DNA of 64,000 nucleotides from Micromonospora craniellae (GTDB taxonomy: Bacteria > Actinomycetota > Actinomycetes > Mycobacteriales > Micromonosporaceae): contig NZ_CP061725.1 in NCBI RefSeq assembly GCF_014764405.1, forward strand, positions 496,001 to 560,000. The letters run 5' to 3'. The notes under the pieces are model-generated. The model had not been told where the DNA came from. It searched no databases and was given only the letters and a program-made list of their open reading frames with translations. Positions 8,227-19,918 of this stretch are shown here, in pieces. Within the stretch, counting starts at the first letter, position 1. Every line of letters starts with the position of its first letter. The translations under genes were made by a program, and so were the position numbers.

Positions 8227-8946
8227 CTAGAGGCCGCGGGTGGGGGCCGCCGGTCGTCCGCCGCCCATCCCGGCCACCTCGACGAGGTACGGGTTGGTGG
8301 CGCGCTCGCGGCCGATGGTGGTCGTGGGGCCGTGGCCGGGTAGCACGACGGTGTCGTCGGCCAGCGGAAGGATCTTGTCCCGCAGGCTGGTGATCATCGT
8401 CGGCATGTCGCCGCCGGCCAGGTCGGTGCGGCCGATCGAGCCAGCGAACAGCACGTCACCGGAGAGGCAGATCTGCTCCGCCTCCCAGGGCGAGCCGGCG
8501 CCGGGCAACCGGAACAGCACCGACCCGCCGGTATGGCCCGGCGCGTGGTCGACGGTGATCTCCAACCCGGCGAGGGCGAGCGTCGTACCGTCGGCCAGTT
8601 CGGCGACGTCCTCCGGCTCGGCGTACGGCAGCCGGCCACCGAAGAGCTGGGTGAGGTCCATCGACAGGGCCTTCGCCGGGTCCGCCAGCAGCTCCCGGTC
8701 GGCCGGGTGCACGTACGCGGTGATGTCACGCGCCCCGCACACCGGCGCCACGGAGAAGGTGTGGTCCAGGTGCCCGTGGGTGAGCAGCACGGCCGCCGGG
8801 TGCAGGCGGTGCTCGGCGAGCAGCGCGTCGAGCCGGTCGATCACCCCGATGCCGGGGTCGACCACCACGCACTGCTCCCCCGGAGCGGCGGCGACCACGT
8901 AGCAGTTGGTGCCGAAGGCGTCCGCGGGAAAGCCGGCCACGAGCAC
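8227..8946 (-). CDS. Metallo-beta-lactamase fold hydrolase (glyoxalase II-like)
   Basis: Binuclear zinc hydrolase of 239 residues. The metal-binding motif LTHGHLDHTFSV (H-x-H-x-D-H) lies near residue 57; other ligands are suggested by DHAPGHTGGS, SGDVLFAGSIGRTD and LPGHGP. The overall layout is that of short bacterial glyoxalase II-like proteins, and the syntenic mycobacterial gene beside hisS is annotated as a glyoxalase II. The true substrate is unknown. Upstream of hisS in the same direction, and divergent from the cyclophilin genes. Confidence 0.9.
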   Translation of the reverse strand: MLVAGFPADAFGTNCYVVAAAPGEQCVVVDPGIGVIDRLDALLAEHRLHPAAVLLTHGHLDHTFSVAPVCGARDITAYVHPADRELLADPAKALSMDLTQLFGGRLPYAEPEDVAELADGTTLALAGLEITVDHAPGHTGGSVLFRLPGAGSPWEAEQICLSGDVLFAGSIGRTDLAGGDMPTMITSLRDKILPLADDTVVLPGHGPTTTIGRERATNPYLVEVAGMGGGRPAAPTRGL

Positions 8947-9194
8947 GTCCGCTCCCCTTCCGTCGAGTCGTCCTCGTCAGCAGCCTACCGGCGTCTCTGG
9001 CGGGGCTTGGCCCGGTCGGCCCCACCGGCCGACAGGGGCAGTGACGGACTCCGATGCGAACGTGCAACGACCTCGTACACGACTTTCCCAGCCGGTACCC
9101 GTACACTCTGGCGGGCGTGTGGCGTGGCGCACCTGCCGCCCGACGGGTACGCAACCACCAGGTGACGACCAGGGTAGAGGAAAGGGGAGCACGG

Positions 9195-10106
9195 GTGGCT
9201 TCCAGCAGGGACCGGCAGCGCAAACTGGCGCGGGCCAAGCTCGACCGGCAAATGGCCCGCCGGGCCGCCACCGTCAGGCGCCGCCGGCGCATCCAAGCCG
9301 GTGTCGGCACCGCTCTGATCCTCGTGCTGGTCGTGGCCGGTTCGGCGTGGGCGCTGGGCGCCTTCGACCGCGAGCCGACCCAGGACACCGCGAACGACGA
9401 GGTCTGCCTCTGGACCCCGCAGAACACCGACGGCAACCCGAACCTCCGCCAGGTCGGCCAGCCGGCCACCACCGGCCTGCCGGTGACCGGCACCCAGCCG
9501 ATGACCCTCACCACCAACCAGGGCGGCCCGATCTCGGTCGAGCTGGACCTCGCGAACGCCCCGTGCGCCGCCGCGAGCATCGCCCACCTGGCCGGGCAGG
9601 GCTTCTACGACAACACCAAGTGCCACGCGATCACGGCGGACGGGGCGGTGCGCTGCGGCGACCCGAGCGGCACCGGCCTCGGCGGCCCGTCGTACTCGTT
9701 CTACAGCGAGAACGTGCCGCCCGCGCCGGAGGCGTCGCCCAGCCCGTCGGCGGACCAGCCGCCCACGTACCCCAAGGGCACGGTGGCGATGATCAGCAAC
9801 CCGCCGGGTGCCAACGGCAGCCAGTTCCTGATCTTCTTCGAGGACTTCACCACCGCCGAGCCGGCTTTCCCGGTCATCGGTCGGGTCACCGGCGGCCTCG
9901 ACGTGGTGGAGAAGATCGGTGCCCTGCCGACCGTGGAGAATGAGGCTGGGGAGAAGGTCAAGCCGGAGAACGACGACGTGGTCGTGCAGAGCCTGACCGT
10001 CGGCGAGCCGGGGCTGGACCCGGCGTCACCGGCCGATCCCACGCCGGCGGGCACGTCCAGCCCGGCGGCCTCCGGCGTACCCGAGGCCAGCGCCAGCGCC
10101 GGCTGA
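9195..10106 (+). CDS. Membrane-anchored cyclophilin-type protein lacking the catalytic Arg
   Basis: 303 residues. A basic N-terminus (VASSRDRQRKLARAKLDRQM) is followed by one membrane helix (about 32-55), then an outward cyclophilin domain (about 110-265) and a low-complexity P/A/S/T tail. The core has FYDNTKCHAIT, GDPSGTG, and NGSQFLIFFEDF. Active cyclophilins carry F-H-R at the first motif; here it reads C-H-A, so the Arg needed for isomerase activity is absent. The gene may be a chaperone or binding paralogue (inference). GTG 9195 is chosen for the GGAAAGGGGAG just upstream. It is followed 61 bp later by a second paralogue. Confidence 0.88.
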   Translation: MASSRDRQRKLARAKLDRQMARRAATVRRRRRIQAGVGTALILVLVVAGSAWALGAFDREPTQDTANDEVCLWTPQNTDGNPNLRQVGQPATTGLPVTGTQPMTLTTNQGGPISVELDLANAPCAAASIAHLAGQGFYDNTKCHAITADGAVRCGDPSGTGLGGPSYSFYSENVPPAPEASPSPSADQPPTYPKGTVAMISNPPGANGSQFLIFFEDFTTAEPAFPVIGRVTGGLDVVEKIGALPTVENEAGEKVKPENDDVVVQSLTVGEPGLDPASPADPTPAGTSSPAASGVPEASASAG

Positions 10107-10167
10107 CCCACTTCGGCGGTCCCACCCACCGCAGCGGCATCCACATACAGTCCAGGAGGATCGAGGC

Positions 10168-11007
10168 GTGACGTCCACCAGAGAGCGGCAGCGCGCGGCG
10201 GCCCGCGCCCGGCTCGAGAAGGAGATGGCCGAGCGGGCGACGCGGGCGCGCAAGCGCCGCCAGACCCAGGCGGTGGTCGGGGCCGGAGCGGTCCTGCTGC
10301 TGGTGGTCGCCGGCACGGCCTGGCTCGCCACCAACCTGATCGGCGACGACAGCGGTGGCGACACCGCTGCCCAGGGCGGCAGCACCGCGGAGTGCGGCTG
10401 GGTGGAGATCCCGGCGGATCAGCGGACCCCGACGACCAAGGATGTCGGGCTGCCGGACGCCCAGCAGAGCCGGGTCGGCACCCAGACCATGACGATCACC
10501 ACCAACCTCGGCCCGATCACCGCGCGGATCGACCGGGCGGCGGTGCCCTGCACCGCAGGCAGTTTCACCCACCTGGCCGAGCAGAACTTCTTCGACAACA
10601 CCAAGTGCCACCGCCTGGTGACCGAGGGCATCAAGGTGCTCCAGTGCGGCGACCCGAGCTCCACCGGCGCCGGCTGGCGGGAGACCGACGGCACCGGCGG
10701 TCCGGCGTACCGCATGCCGGAGGAGAACCTGCCCACCGACAGGCGCCCGCCGTACGAGGCCGGCGTCATCGCGATGGCGAACTCCGGCCAGCCGGCCAGC
10801 ACCGGCAGCCAGTTCTTCATCGTCTACGGTGACTCGCCGCTGGACCCGAACTACACCGTGCTCGGCACGATCACCGGCGGGATGGACATCGTCAACGACG
10901 TCGCCGCCGCCGGTGACGACGGCGCGTTCGCCCAGCAGGCCGGGGGCGGCCACCCGAAAAAGGAGATCGTCATCACCGATCTGACCATGAGCGCACCAAC
11001 GGGCTGA
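10168..11007 (+). CDS. Membrane-anchored peptidyl-prolyl cis-trans isomerase (cyclophilin type)
   Basis: 279 residues: basic N-terminal tail (TRERQRAAARARLEKEMAER), one membrane helix (about 38-60), then a cyclophilin domain (about 105-275). Unlike the upstream paralogue it keeps the catalytic Arg (FFDNTKCHRLV), with QCGDPSSTG and STGSQFFIVYGDS completing the core. The cytoplasmic tail resembles that of the paralogue, so the pair arose by tandem duplication. It starts at GTG with an AGGAGG-like site upstream. Probably assists folding of exported proteins. Syntenic with mycobacterial ppiB near rel. Confidence 0.92.
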   Translation: MTSTRERQRAAARARLEKEMAERATRARKRRQTQAVVGAGAVLLLVVAGTAWLATNLIGDDSGGDTAAQGGSTAECGWVEIPADQRTPTTKDVGLPDAQQSRVGTQTMTITTNLGPITARIDRAAVPCTAGSFTHLAEQNFFDNTKCHRLVTEGIKVLQCGDPSSTGAGWRETDGTGGPAYRMPEENLPTDRRPPYEAGVIAMANSGQPASTGSQFFIVYGDSPLDPNYTVLGTITGGMDIVNDVAAAGDDGAFAQQAGGGHPKKEIVITDLTMSAPTG

Positions 11008-11021
11008 GCCCCGCACACGAC

Positions 11022-11052
11022 AAGCGCCCGCCGGCTGAGCCGGTGGGCGCTT
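11022..11052. terminator. Bidirectional terminator between the cyclophilin gene and rel
   Basis: 14-bp arms (11022-11035 and 11039-11052) with one mismatch and a TGA loop, followed by TTCGTTGT on the plus strand. It lies between convergent genes. Confidence 0.75.
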
Positions 11053-11072
11053 TCGTTGTCCGGGGGTACGCC

Positions 11073-13541
<2,469 letters not shown>

Positions 13542-13714
13542 CGGCCTCCTCACCGCTCGCCGGGGAAAGACCGACCGTGTGTCGGCCGCTCTGGTCTCGC
13601 GCCTCTCGGACGACTCACCGTCCGGTCAGCAATGGGCAATGTTACCCGTACCGACGGTGCCCTGCCGCTCCGCCGGACGTACCGTGCCGCCTCGGTCGCC
13701 GGTGGCGGGTCGGT

Positions 13715-14281
13715 TCAAACGGTCAGCAGGGCATGGACGGGACGCGGCGCCAATCGCGCCCGCCCACCCAGGAAGGAGAGCTCCAGCAGCACGGTGAAAC
13801 CGGCGACGGCGCCACCGGCCCGTTCCACCAGGTCCAGCGTGGCCGCAGCGGTGCCGCCGGTGGCGAGTACGTCGTCCACCACCAGCACCCGGTGCCCCGC
13901 GGTGAACGCGTCCTGGTGCACCTCCAGCGTCGCCTCGCCGTACTCCAGCGCGTACGAGGCGGCGTACGCGGGCCGGGGCAGCTTGCCGGCCTTGCGCACC
14001 GGCACCACACCGACTCCGGTCGCGTACGCGATCGCGGCGGCGACCACGAAGCCACGCGCCTCGATGCCGACCACCGTGTCGAAGGAGTCCCGCCCGTGGT
14101 GGGCGACGATCCCGTCGATCACCGTCCGGAAGGTCTCGCCGTCGGCGAACAGCGGCATCAGGTCCTTGAACATCACGCCCGGCTTCGGGAAGTCGGGTAC
14201 GTCGAGCACCCGGCTGGCCACCAGCCGGGCGGTCTCCGGGCCGCTGTCGCCGCGTACCGCGGTGCTGTGGGTCTCCGTCAC
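13715..14281 (-). CDS. apt: Adenine phosphoribosyltransferase
   Basis: Purine salvage: adenine + PRPP to AMP + PPi. 188 residues. Visible features are VPDFPKPGVMFKDLMPLF near the N-terminus, GIEARGFVVAAAIAYATG, and the PRPP-binding loop RVLVVDDVLATGGTAAA near residue 130. The start GTG 14281 (VTETHSTAVRG) gives the normal length with a usual Ala/Thr-rich N-terminus. Directly downstream of secF and upstream of rel on the same strand, the standard actinobacterial order secD-secF-apt-rel. Confidence 0.95.
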   Translation of the reverse strand: MTETHSTAVRGDSGPETARLVASRVLDVPDFPKPGVMFKDLMPLFADGETFRTVIDGIVAHHGRDSFDTVVGIEARGFVVAAAIAYATGVGVVPVRKAGKLPRPAYAASYALEYGEATLEVHQDAFTAGHRVLVVDDVLATGGTAAATLDLVERAGGAVAGFTVLLELSFLGGRARLAPRPVHALLTV

Positions 14282-14308
14282 GACGCTTCCGTTCCCTTCC
14301 ACCAGACA

Positions 14309-14350
14309 ACGGCGCCCTGCACGCTGCTCGCACAGCATGCAGGACGCCGT
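14309..14350 (-). terminator. Hairpin between secF and apt
   Basis: 18-bp arms (14309-14326 and 14333-14350) with two mismatches in the secF-apt gap. It may terminate or attenuate read-through from secDF into apt. Confidence 0.5.
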
Positions 14351-14384
14351 CGTGTTCGTCCCTGCCGGGGCGGTCCTAGCCCGG

Positions 14385-15593
14385 TCAGCGCCGTTTGCCG
14401 CCACCCGGGCGATTGCCGCCCCCGCCGCCGGGGCGGCCACCACGGGCACCACCGGAGCGCTTGCCGGCCGGACGCGCGCCCACCTTCGGCGCGGCGGCGC
14501 CGGCCAGGGCGGCACCCGCCTCGGCGGACACCGGCTCCTCGTCCGGCTCGGTCGACTCGGTCGACTCCGCCTTGCGGGAGCCCTTGGCCGGCGTCTCCCG
14601 GGTGGCACCGGCCCGGCGGGCCACCACCCGCTTGTTGTGCGCGTCGATCCGCGGGTCGCGGTTCTTGAGCACCACCAGCAGCGGCGTGGCCAGGGTGATC
14701 GAGGTGACGAAGGCCATCGCCATACCGACGAACAGCACCAGACCGAGGTCCTTCAGGGTGCCCGCGCCGAGCAGGCCGGCCCCGATGAAGAGGATGCCGC
14801 CGACCGGGAGCAGGGCCACCACCGAGGTGTTGATCGACCGCATCAGGCTCTGGTTGACGGCCAGGTTGGCCGCCTCGCCGTACGTCTGGTTGTTGTTCGC
14901 GGTGATCCCTCTGGTGTTCTCCTGCACCTTGTCGAAGACCACCACCACGTCGTACAGGGCGAAGCCCAGGATGGTGAGGAATCCGACAATGGTCGACGGA
15001 GTGACCTCGAAGCCGACGATCGAGTAGATGCCGGCGGTGAGGACCAGGTTCATCAACAGCGAGAAGAGCGCCGCGATGGCCATGTTCAGCTCGAAGCGCA
15101 GGACCAGGTAGACGGTGACCAGCGCAAGGAAGATGACCAGACCGAGCAGGGCCCGGTTGGTCACCTGACTGCCCCACGCCTCGCTGACCCGGTTGCTGCT
15201 GATCGACTCGGGATCGATGCCGAACTGCTGACCCAGGGTGGTCTTGACCGCCTGGACCTGCTCGCCAGTCAGCTCGGTGGTCCGCAGCTCGTAGAACTCG
15301 CTGCCGCCGCCACCGCCGACCCGCTGCGCGGTGACCACGTGGGCGCCGGCCTGAGCGAGCGCGTCGTCCGTGGCGGCCTCGGCGTCCTGCAACGTGCCGA
15401 CGCTGGTCGGGACCTGGAACGAGTTGCCGCCGGCGAACTCGATACCGAGGCTGAAACCGCGGAAGAGGACACTGCCCAGCGCGATCATCGCCAGCACCGC
15501 GGCGATGGTGAACCACAGCTTGCGGCGGCCGATGACGTTGAGGCCGGCCTCGCCCCGGTAAAGGCGGGCGGCCAGACCGTTCTCAGCGGACAT
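14385..15593 (-). CDS. secF: Protein translocase subunit SecF
   Basis: RND-type membrane partner of SecD that uses the proton gradient to aid export by SecYEG. 402 residues: first helix near 25-45 (LWFTIAAVLAMIALGSVLF), a SecF-specific periplasmic segment (FAGGNSF), then five helices in the C-terminal half with TPSTIVGFLTILGFALYDVVVVFDKV (split by helix turns) and a conserved SxNTSVVALLP region. A 70-residue cytoplasmic tail rich in Gly, Arg, Pro and Lys follows (GGARGGRPGGGGG), typical of actinobacteria. The ATG is 1 base from the secD stop, so the two are co-translated. Confidence 0.96.
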   Translation of the reverse strand: MSAENGLAARLYRGEAGLNVIGRRKLWFTIAAVLAMIALGSVLFRGFSLGIEFAGGNSFQVPTSVGTLQDAEAATDDALAQAGAHVVTAQRVGGGGGSEFYELRTTELTGEQVQAVKTTLGQQFGIDPESISSNRVSEAWGSQVTNRALLGLVIFLALVTVYLVLRFELNMAIAALFSLLMNLVLTAGIYSIVGFEVTPSTIVGFLTILGFALYDVVVVFDKVQENTRGITANNNQTYGEAANLAVNQSLMRSINTSVVALLPVGGILFIGAGLLGAGTLKDLGLVLFVGMAMAFVTSITLATPLLVVLKNRDPRIDAHNKRVVARRAGATRETPAKGSRKAESTESTEPDEEPVSAEAGAALAGAAAPKVGARPAGKRSGGARGGRPGGGGGNRPGGGKRR

Positions 15594-15594
15594 G

Positions 15595-17481
15595 TCACGC
15601 CTCCTTGGCGCGCTGGTTGCGGGGCTGGGTCGGCGTCGAGCGGGCGGGCAGCACCCGGCCGAGCCCGCTGACCCGCGGGGACAGGAACGCCTTGGTGCTG
15701 GCGAGCATCGTCATGATCGGGTGTCGGAAGAGGAAGACCACGAGCAGGTCGAGCACCGTCGCCAGACCGAGGGCGAAGGCGAAGCCCTTCACCGTGCCGA
15801 CCGAGACGATGTAGAGCACCACCGCCGACAGGATGGTGATGGCGTTCGCCGAGATGATCGTCCGGCGGGCCCGGATCCAGGCTCGGGGCACCGCGCTGCG
15901 CGGGCTGCGGCCCTCGCGGATCTCGTCCTTCAGCCGTTCGAAGTAGATGACGAACGAGTCCGCCGCCACACCGAGCGAGACGATGATGCCGGCGATGCCG
16001 GCGAGGGTGAGCGTGAAGCCGATCTGCCGGCCGAGGAACACCAGGGCGCCGAAGAGCAGCAGAGCCGACGCGACCAGGCTCAGGAAGATGACCGAGCCGA
16101 GCAGGCGGTAGTAGAAGAGCGAGTAGATGACGACCAGCAGCATGCCGATGCCGGCCGCGAGCAGACCGGCGCGCAGGTGGCTGGCGCCCAGCGTGGCGGT
16201 GACGTTCTGGGCCTCCTGGGCCTCGAAGGTCACCGGCAGAGCGCCGTAGCTGAGGTAGCCGGCCAGTTCGCTGGCCTCGGCGTTGGTGAAGTTGCCGGTG
16301 ATCTGCGAGCTGCCGACGAGCACGCCCTGGATCTGCGGCGACGAGATGATCTTGTTGTCCAGCACCACGGCGACCCGGCAGCGGCCCTCGTCGCCGAGCG
16401 CGGAGGCGTCGCAGGCCTGGCCCTCGTTGTGGAACGCCTCGCGGGTCAGGGCGGTCCACTTCTCCCCGCCGGTCCGGGTGAAGTCCAGGCTGACCACCCA
16501 CTGGCTGGTCTGGTCCCGCACCGCGGTGGCGCTGCTGACGTCGGTGCCGAGCACCTTCGCCACGTCCAGCAGGTTCTTGATGGAGCCCGCCTCGCAGGAG
16601 ACCACCTGCTGCTCCGGGTCGGAGATGGAGGCCGGTGGCCGTTCGTCGAGCTGGAGGCACCCGATGGTCGGCACGTTGAACTGCATCTGTGCCGGCAGCA
16701 CCGCGACCTCACGGCCGGACAACTCGGCGAAGGGTGCGAGCTTCTCGGCCAGCGACGGGTCGGCGGCCAGGTCCGCCGGGGCCTGGAGGCCGTTGGCAGC
16801 GGCCCATGCCTCGGCGCCGACCTTCTGCTCGACGGCCTGGCGCTGCTCCTCGATGGTCCGCGGCACGTCCTCGTCGCCCGTGGTCGGCGACGGGCTGGCC
16901 GCCGGCCCTTCGGTGGCGGTGGGCGTCGGGGTGGGGGCACCGCCGCCCTGTCCACCCGCCGTCGGCGAAGAGGTGGCCTCGGCCTCCGGGGTTGCCGACG
17001 GGGTCGCGTCGGCCTCGCCGGACGGCGTCGGCTCTACGGACCCGGTCGGGGTCGGTGCCGGCGTGCGGATCGTGCCGCTGCCGTCGGCGATCTTCAGTAC
17101 CTTGCGGAAGCGCAGCTCGGCGGGGCTGCCGACCTCGGTGAGATCACGGTTCTCGCCGGGCAGGGAGATGACGATGTTGCGGTCGCCCTCGGTGATCACC
17201 TCAGCCTCCGCCACGCCGTACGCGTTGACCCGGCTCTCGATGATCTGGCGGGCCTTCTCGAGGTTGTCCGCCGTCGGGGCCCGGCCGTCGATGGTGTTGG
17301 TGGCCTCCAGCGTCATCCGGGTGCCGCCGACCAGGTCAAGACCGAGGCGTGGCTCGAGCCGATCCTTCCAGCCCCCGCTGGCGCCGGCCGAGAAGAACAC
17401 CAAAAGATAGAGGACGACGAAGATGGCCCCGAGTACGGCCAACTGCCGTCCCGGGCGCATCTGTCCCTGAGGTGGTGCCAC
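15595..17481 (-). CDS. secD: Protein translocase subunit SecD with P/S/T-rich periplasmic insertion
   Basis: Works with SecF and YajC in late steps of Sec export. About 628 residues: first helix near 12-32, periplasmic P1 domain (LGLDLVGGTRMTLEA is the SecD signature), then helices 2-6 in the C-terminal third with the conserved IAGIIVSLGVAADSFVIYFER. Residues about 138-204 form a Pro/Ser/Thr/Ala/Glu-rich low-complexity insertion (PTPTGSVEPTPSGEAD and similar) within P1, absent from E. coli-type SecD. GTG 17481 is chosen because upstream residues are Arg/Pro-rich shadow and the helix then begins at a normal distance. Confidence 0.95.
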   Translation of the reverse strand: MAPPQGQMRPGRQLAVLGAIFVVLYLLVFFSAGASGGWKDRLEPRLGLDLVGGTRMTLEATNTIDGRAPTADNLEKARQIIESRVNAYGVAEAEVITEGDRNIVISLPGENRDLTEVGSPAELRFRKVLKIADGSGTIRTPAPTPTGSVEPTPSGEADATPSATPEAEATSSPTAGGQGGGAPTPTPTATEGPAASPSPTTGDEDVPRTIEEQRQAVEQKVGAEAWAAANGLQAPADLAADPSLAEKLAPFAELSGREVAVLPAQMQFNVPTIGCLQLDERPPASISDPEQQVVSCEAGSIKNLLDVAKVLGTDVSSATAVRDQTSQWVVSLDFTRTGGEKWTALTREAFHNEGQACDASALGDEGRCRVAVVLDNKIISSPQIQGVLVGSSQITGNFTNAEASELAGYLSYGALPVTFEAQEAQNVTATLGASHLRAGLLAAGIGMLLVVIYSLFYYRLLGSVIFLSLVASALLLFGALVFLGRQIGFTLTLAGIAGIIVSLGVAADSFVIYFERLKDEIREGRSPRSAVPRAWIRARRTIISANAITILSAVVLYIVSVGTVKGFAFALGLATVLDLLVVFLFRHPIMTMLASTKAFLSPRVSGLGRVLPARSTPTQPRNQRAKEA

Positions 17482-17772
17482 GGCTGTCCTGTCTCCCTGT
17501 ACGGTCGCGCCGCCGCGGGCGCGGCGGCGGGTCGGCCGGCTGCCCGGCCCACGGTCTGCCTTCCGACGGCGCCCGGGCCGGCGCTGCCGCCTCGGGTGGC
17601 CGACGCGGGCGCGTGGACCGGCCGAGCCGGAGCACCGACGTCCGGCGTCGGCCATCTATCCAGTTGTCACACTCACGCCGCCATGGCGGTGGCCACCCGC
17701 CCGGGGACGCGTGCGGGTGCCCTTAACCCGGGCGGATGCCGATACTCCGGCGGCCCGGGTGGGCGCGGGTGC

Positions 17773-18111
17773 TCAGTCCTTGACGCTGTCGCTCTCCTCG
17801 ACCGGCGACTCGACGGGTCGCTCCGCCTTGGTGACCACCCGGGCGATCGCCGGGCGGGCGTACCGGGTCTGCACTCCGGGAGCGATCTCGAGCAGCACGC
17901 TGTCGTCCTCGACGCCGGTCACCGTGCCGTAGAGCCCGCCGATCGTGACCACCTCGTCGCCTGCGGAGAGGCCGGACTGCATGGCCTCCGCCTCACGGCG
18001 GCGCTTCTGCTGCGGGCGGATCATCATGAAGTACATGACGCCGAAGAGCAGCGCGATCATGAGGATCGGCGTGAAGCCCGCCGCTCCTCCGCCTTCTGCT
18101 GCGTATTGCAC
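17773..18111 (-). CDS. yajC: Preprotein translocase subunit YajC
   Basis: Small single-pass accessory of SecDF, about 112 residues. One N-terminal helix (PILMIALLFGVMYFMMI) is followed by RPQQKRRREAEAMQ and a compact beta domain (GDEVVTIGGLYGTVTGVEDDS), the standard YajC layout. The acidic tail ends ESDSVKD. GTG 18111 (VQYAAEGGG) has GGAAGG 9 bases upstream and is preferred over ATG 18129. It lies upstream of secD on the same strand with a gap of about 290 bp that contains GC hairpins but no gene. Confidence 0.93.
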   Translation of the reverse strand: MQYAAEGGGAAGFTPILMIALLFGVMYFMMIRPQQKRRREAEAMQSGLSAGDEVVTIGGLYGTVTGVEDDSVLLEIAPGVQTRYARPAIARVVTKAERPVESPVEESDSVKD

Positions 18112-18248
18112 GGTTGTAGACCTTCCCATTGGCCCCCGTCACGGTGATGGCACCCAGAGCGGAGGCGGATTTTCACATCCTGTGCGGACCGCGGCGAGTC
18201 TAGTCGCTCTATCTGGGAACGCCGAATGCGGCACAGATCACGAACAGA

Positions 18249-19319
18249 TCACGGCTGGTCGCTGTCCACCGAGAACAGATCGGGCACAGCAGGCGCCTCG
18301 CCCCCAAATGTACCATTCGGGGGCGTACGTCCCAGGTGATGCCAGGCGGCATCGGTCGCCACCCGGCCGCGCGGCGTCCGGGCCAGCAGCCCGGCCCGGA
18401 CCAGGAACGGCTCGCAGACCTCCTCCACCGTGTCCGGCTGCTCCCCCACCGCCACCGCCAGGGTCGACAGGCCGACCGGACCACCCCGGAACGAGTCCAC
18501 CAGGGCAGTCAGCACCGCCCGGTCGAGCCGGTCCAGACCGAGCGCGTCCACGTCGTACACGGTCAGCGCCGCCCGGGCGGTGTCCACGGTGACCACCCCG
18601 TCGGCGCGGACCTCGGCGAAGTCGCGGACCCGGCGCAGCAGGCGGTTGGCGATCCGGGGGGTACCCCGGGACCGTCCGGCGATCTCCGTCGCCCCGTCCT
18701 CGATGATCGGCACACCGAGGATCCGGGCCGAACGGTGCAGCAGCAGCTCCAGCTCGGCGGGAGTGTAGAAGTCGAGGTGGGCGACGAACCCGAAGCGGTC
18801 GCGCATCGGGCTGGTCAGCAGACCGGCCCTGGTCGTCGCGCCGACCAGGGTGAACGGCTCCACGTCGAGCGGGATGGCGGTCGCGCCGGGCCCCTTGCCG
18901 ACCACCACGTCGACCCGAAAGTCCTCCATCGCGCTGTAGAGCAGCTCCTCGGCCGGCCGGGCGATCCGGTGCACCTCGTCGATGAAGAGCACGTCGCCCT
19001 CGGCGAGGCTGGTCAGGATCGCGGCCAGGTCGCCGGACCGCTCGATCGCCGGACCGCTGGTCACCCGGATGCCGGTGCCCAGCTCCGCGGCGACGATGTT
19101 GGCCAGGGTGGTCTTGCCGAGCCCCGGCGGCCCGGACAGCAGGATGTGATCCGGCGGCGAGCCGCGTCGCATCGCGCCCTGCAACAGCAGGTCGAGCTGG
19201 TCACGGACCCGGTGCTGGGCGATGAACTCGTCCAGCCGCTTCGGCCGGACACTGGCCTCCGCGTCCCGCTCCGCCTCGCTGACGTACGCCGAGACCAGCC
19301 CGCCGTCGGTCCCGGTCAC
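18249..19319 (-). CDS. ruvB: Holliday junction branch migration ATPase RuvB
   Basis: AAA+ motor that drives branch migration with RuvA. 356 residues. Walker A GPPGLGKTT at 63-71, Walker B LFIDEVHR at 111-118, sensor and arginine-finger region ATTRAGLLTSPMRDRFG near 175, and a C-terminal winged helix (LSTLAVAVGEQPDTVEEV) that binds DNA. Starts at a GTG overlapping the ruvA stop by 4 bases. The C-terminal end carries extra residues (about 330-356) of no known role. Confidence 0.97.
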   Translation of the reverse strand: MTGTDGGLVSAYVSEAERDAEASVRPKRLDEFIAQHRVRDQLDLLLQGAMRRGSPPDHILLSGPPGLGKTTLANIVAAELGTGIRVTSGPAIERSGDLAAILTSLAEGDVLFIDEVHRIARPAEELLYSAMEDFRVDVVVGKGPGATAIPLDVEPFTLVGATTRAGLLTSPMRDRFGFVAHLDFYTPAELELLLHRSARILGVPIIEDGATEIAGRSRGTPRIANRLLRRVRDFAEVRADGVVTVDTARAALTVYDVDALGLDRLDRAVLTALVDSFRGGPVGLSTLAVAVGEQPDTVEEVCEPFLVRAGLLARTPRGRVATDAAWHHLGRTPPNGTFGGEAPAVPDLFSVDSDQP

Positions 19320-19918
19320 CGGGACCGGCCCAGCAGCCGGATGGCCTGCTTGAGCAGCACCGGCACCGGCGGCGTGGGACCGTCGACGGTCTCCGCGACG
19401 GCGGTGACCGCCTGCTCGGCCTGACCGGCCGTCCAGCCGAGACCGATCAGCGCCTGGCGGACCTGCTCAGGCCAGGCGCCTCCGGTGACGCCGGCCGCAC
19501 CGTCGGCGCCGACGGCTACCGGGCCGATCCGGTCGCGCAGCTCCAGCACCAGGCGCTCGGCGCCCTTCTTGCCGATCCCGGGTACCCGGGTCAGCGCCCC
19601 GGTGTCGGCGTTGGCGATCGCCTTGCGTACCGCGTCGGGGGTGTGCACGGCGAGCACCGCCTGGGCCAGACGCGGACCCACCCCGCTCGCGGTCTGGAGC
19701 AGCTCGAACAGCGCCCTCGCGTCGTCGTCGGCGAAGCCGTAGAGGGTGAGCGAGTCCTCCCGCACCACCAGACTGGTGGCCAGCCGGGCGGACTGGCCCA
19801 CCCGCAGGTCGGCGATGGTGCCGGGGGCACACTGCACGGCCAGGCCGACGCCGCCCACCTCGATCACCGCGTGGGCCGGGCCGGTCGCGGTCACCACCCC
19901 GCGTACACTGGCGATCAT
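19316..19918 (-). CDS. ruvA: Holliday junction branch migration protein RuvA
   Basis: Holliday-junction-binding tetramer that loads RuvB. 200 residues: OB-fold domain I (MIASVRGVVTATGPAHAVIEVGGVG), domain II with two helix-hairpin-helix motifs (TASGVGPRLAQAVL and VPGIGKKGAERLVLEL), a flexible linker (about 135-150) and the RuvB-binding domain III (QVRQALIGLGWTAGQAEQAV). Overlaps ruvC and ruvB by 4 bases each, so the three are translationally coupled. Confidence 0.97.
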   Translation of the reverse strand: MIASVRGVVTATGPAHAVIEVGGVGLAVQCAPGTIADLRVGQSARLATSLVVREDSLTLYGFADDDARALFELLQTASGVGPRLAQAVLAVHTPDAVRKAIANADTGALTRVPGIGKKGAERLVLELRDRIGPVAVGADGAAGVTGGAWPEQVRQALIGLGWTAGQAEQAVTAVAETVDGPTPPVPVLLKQAIRLLGRSR

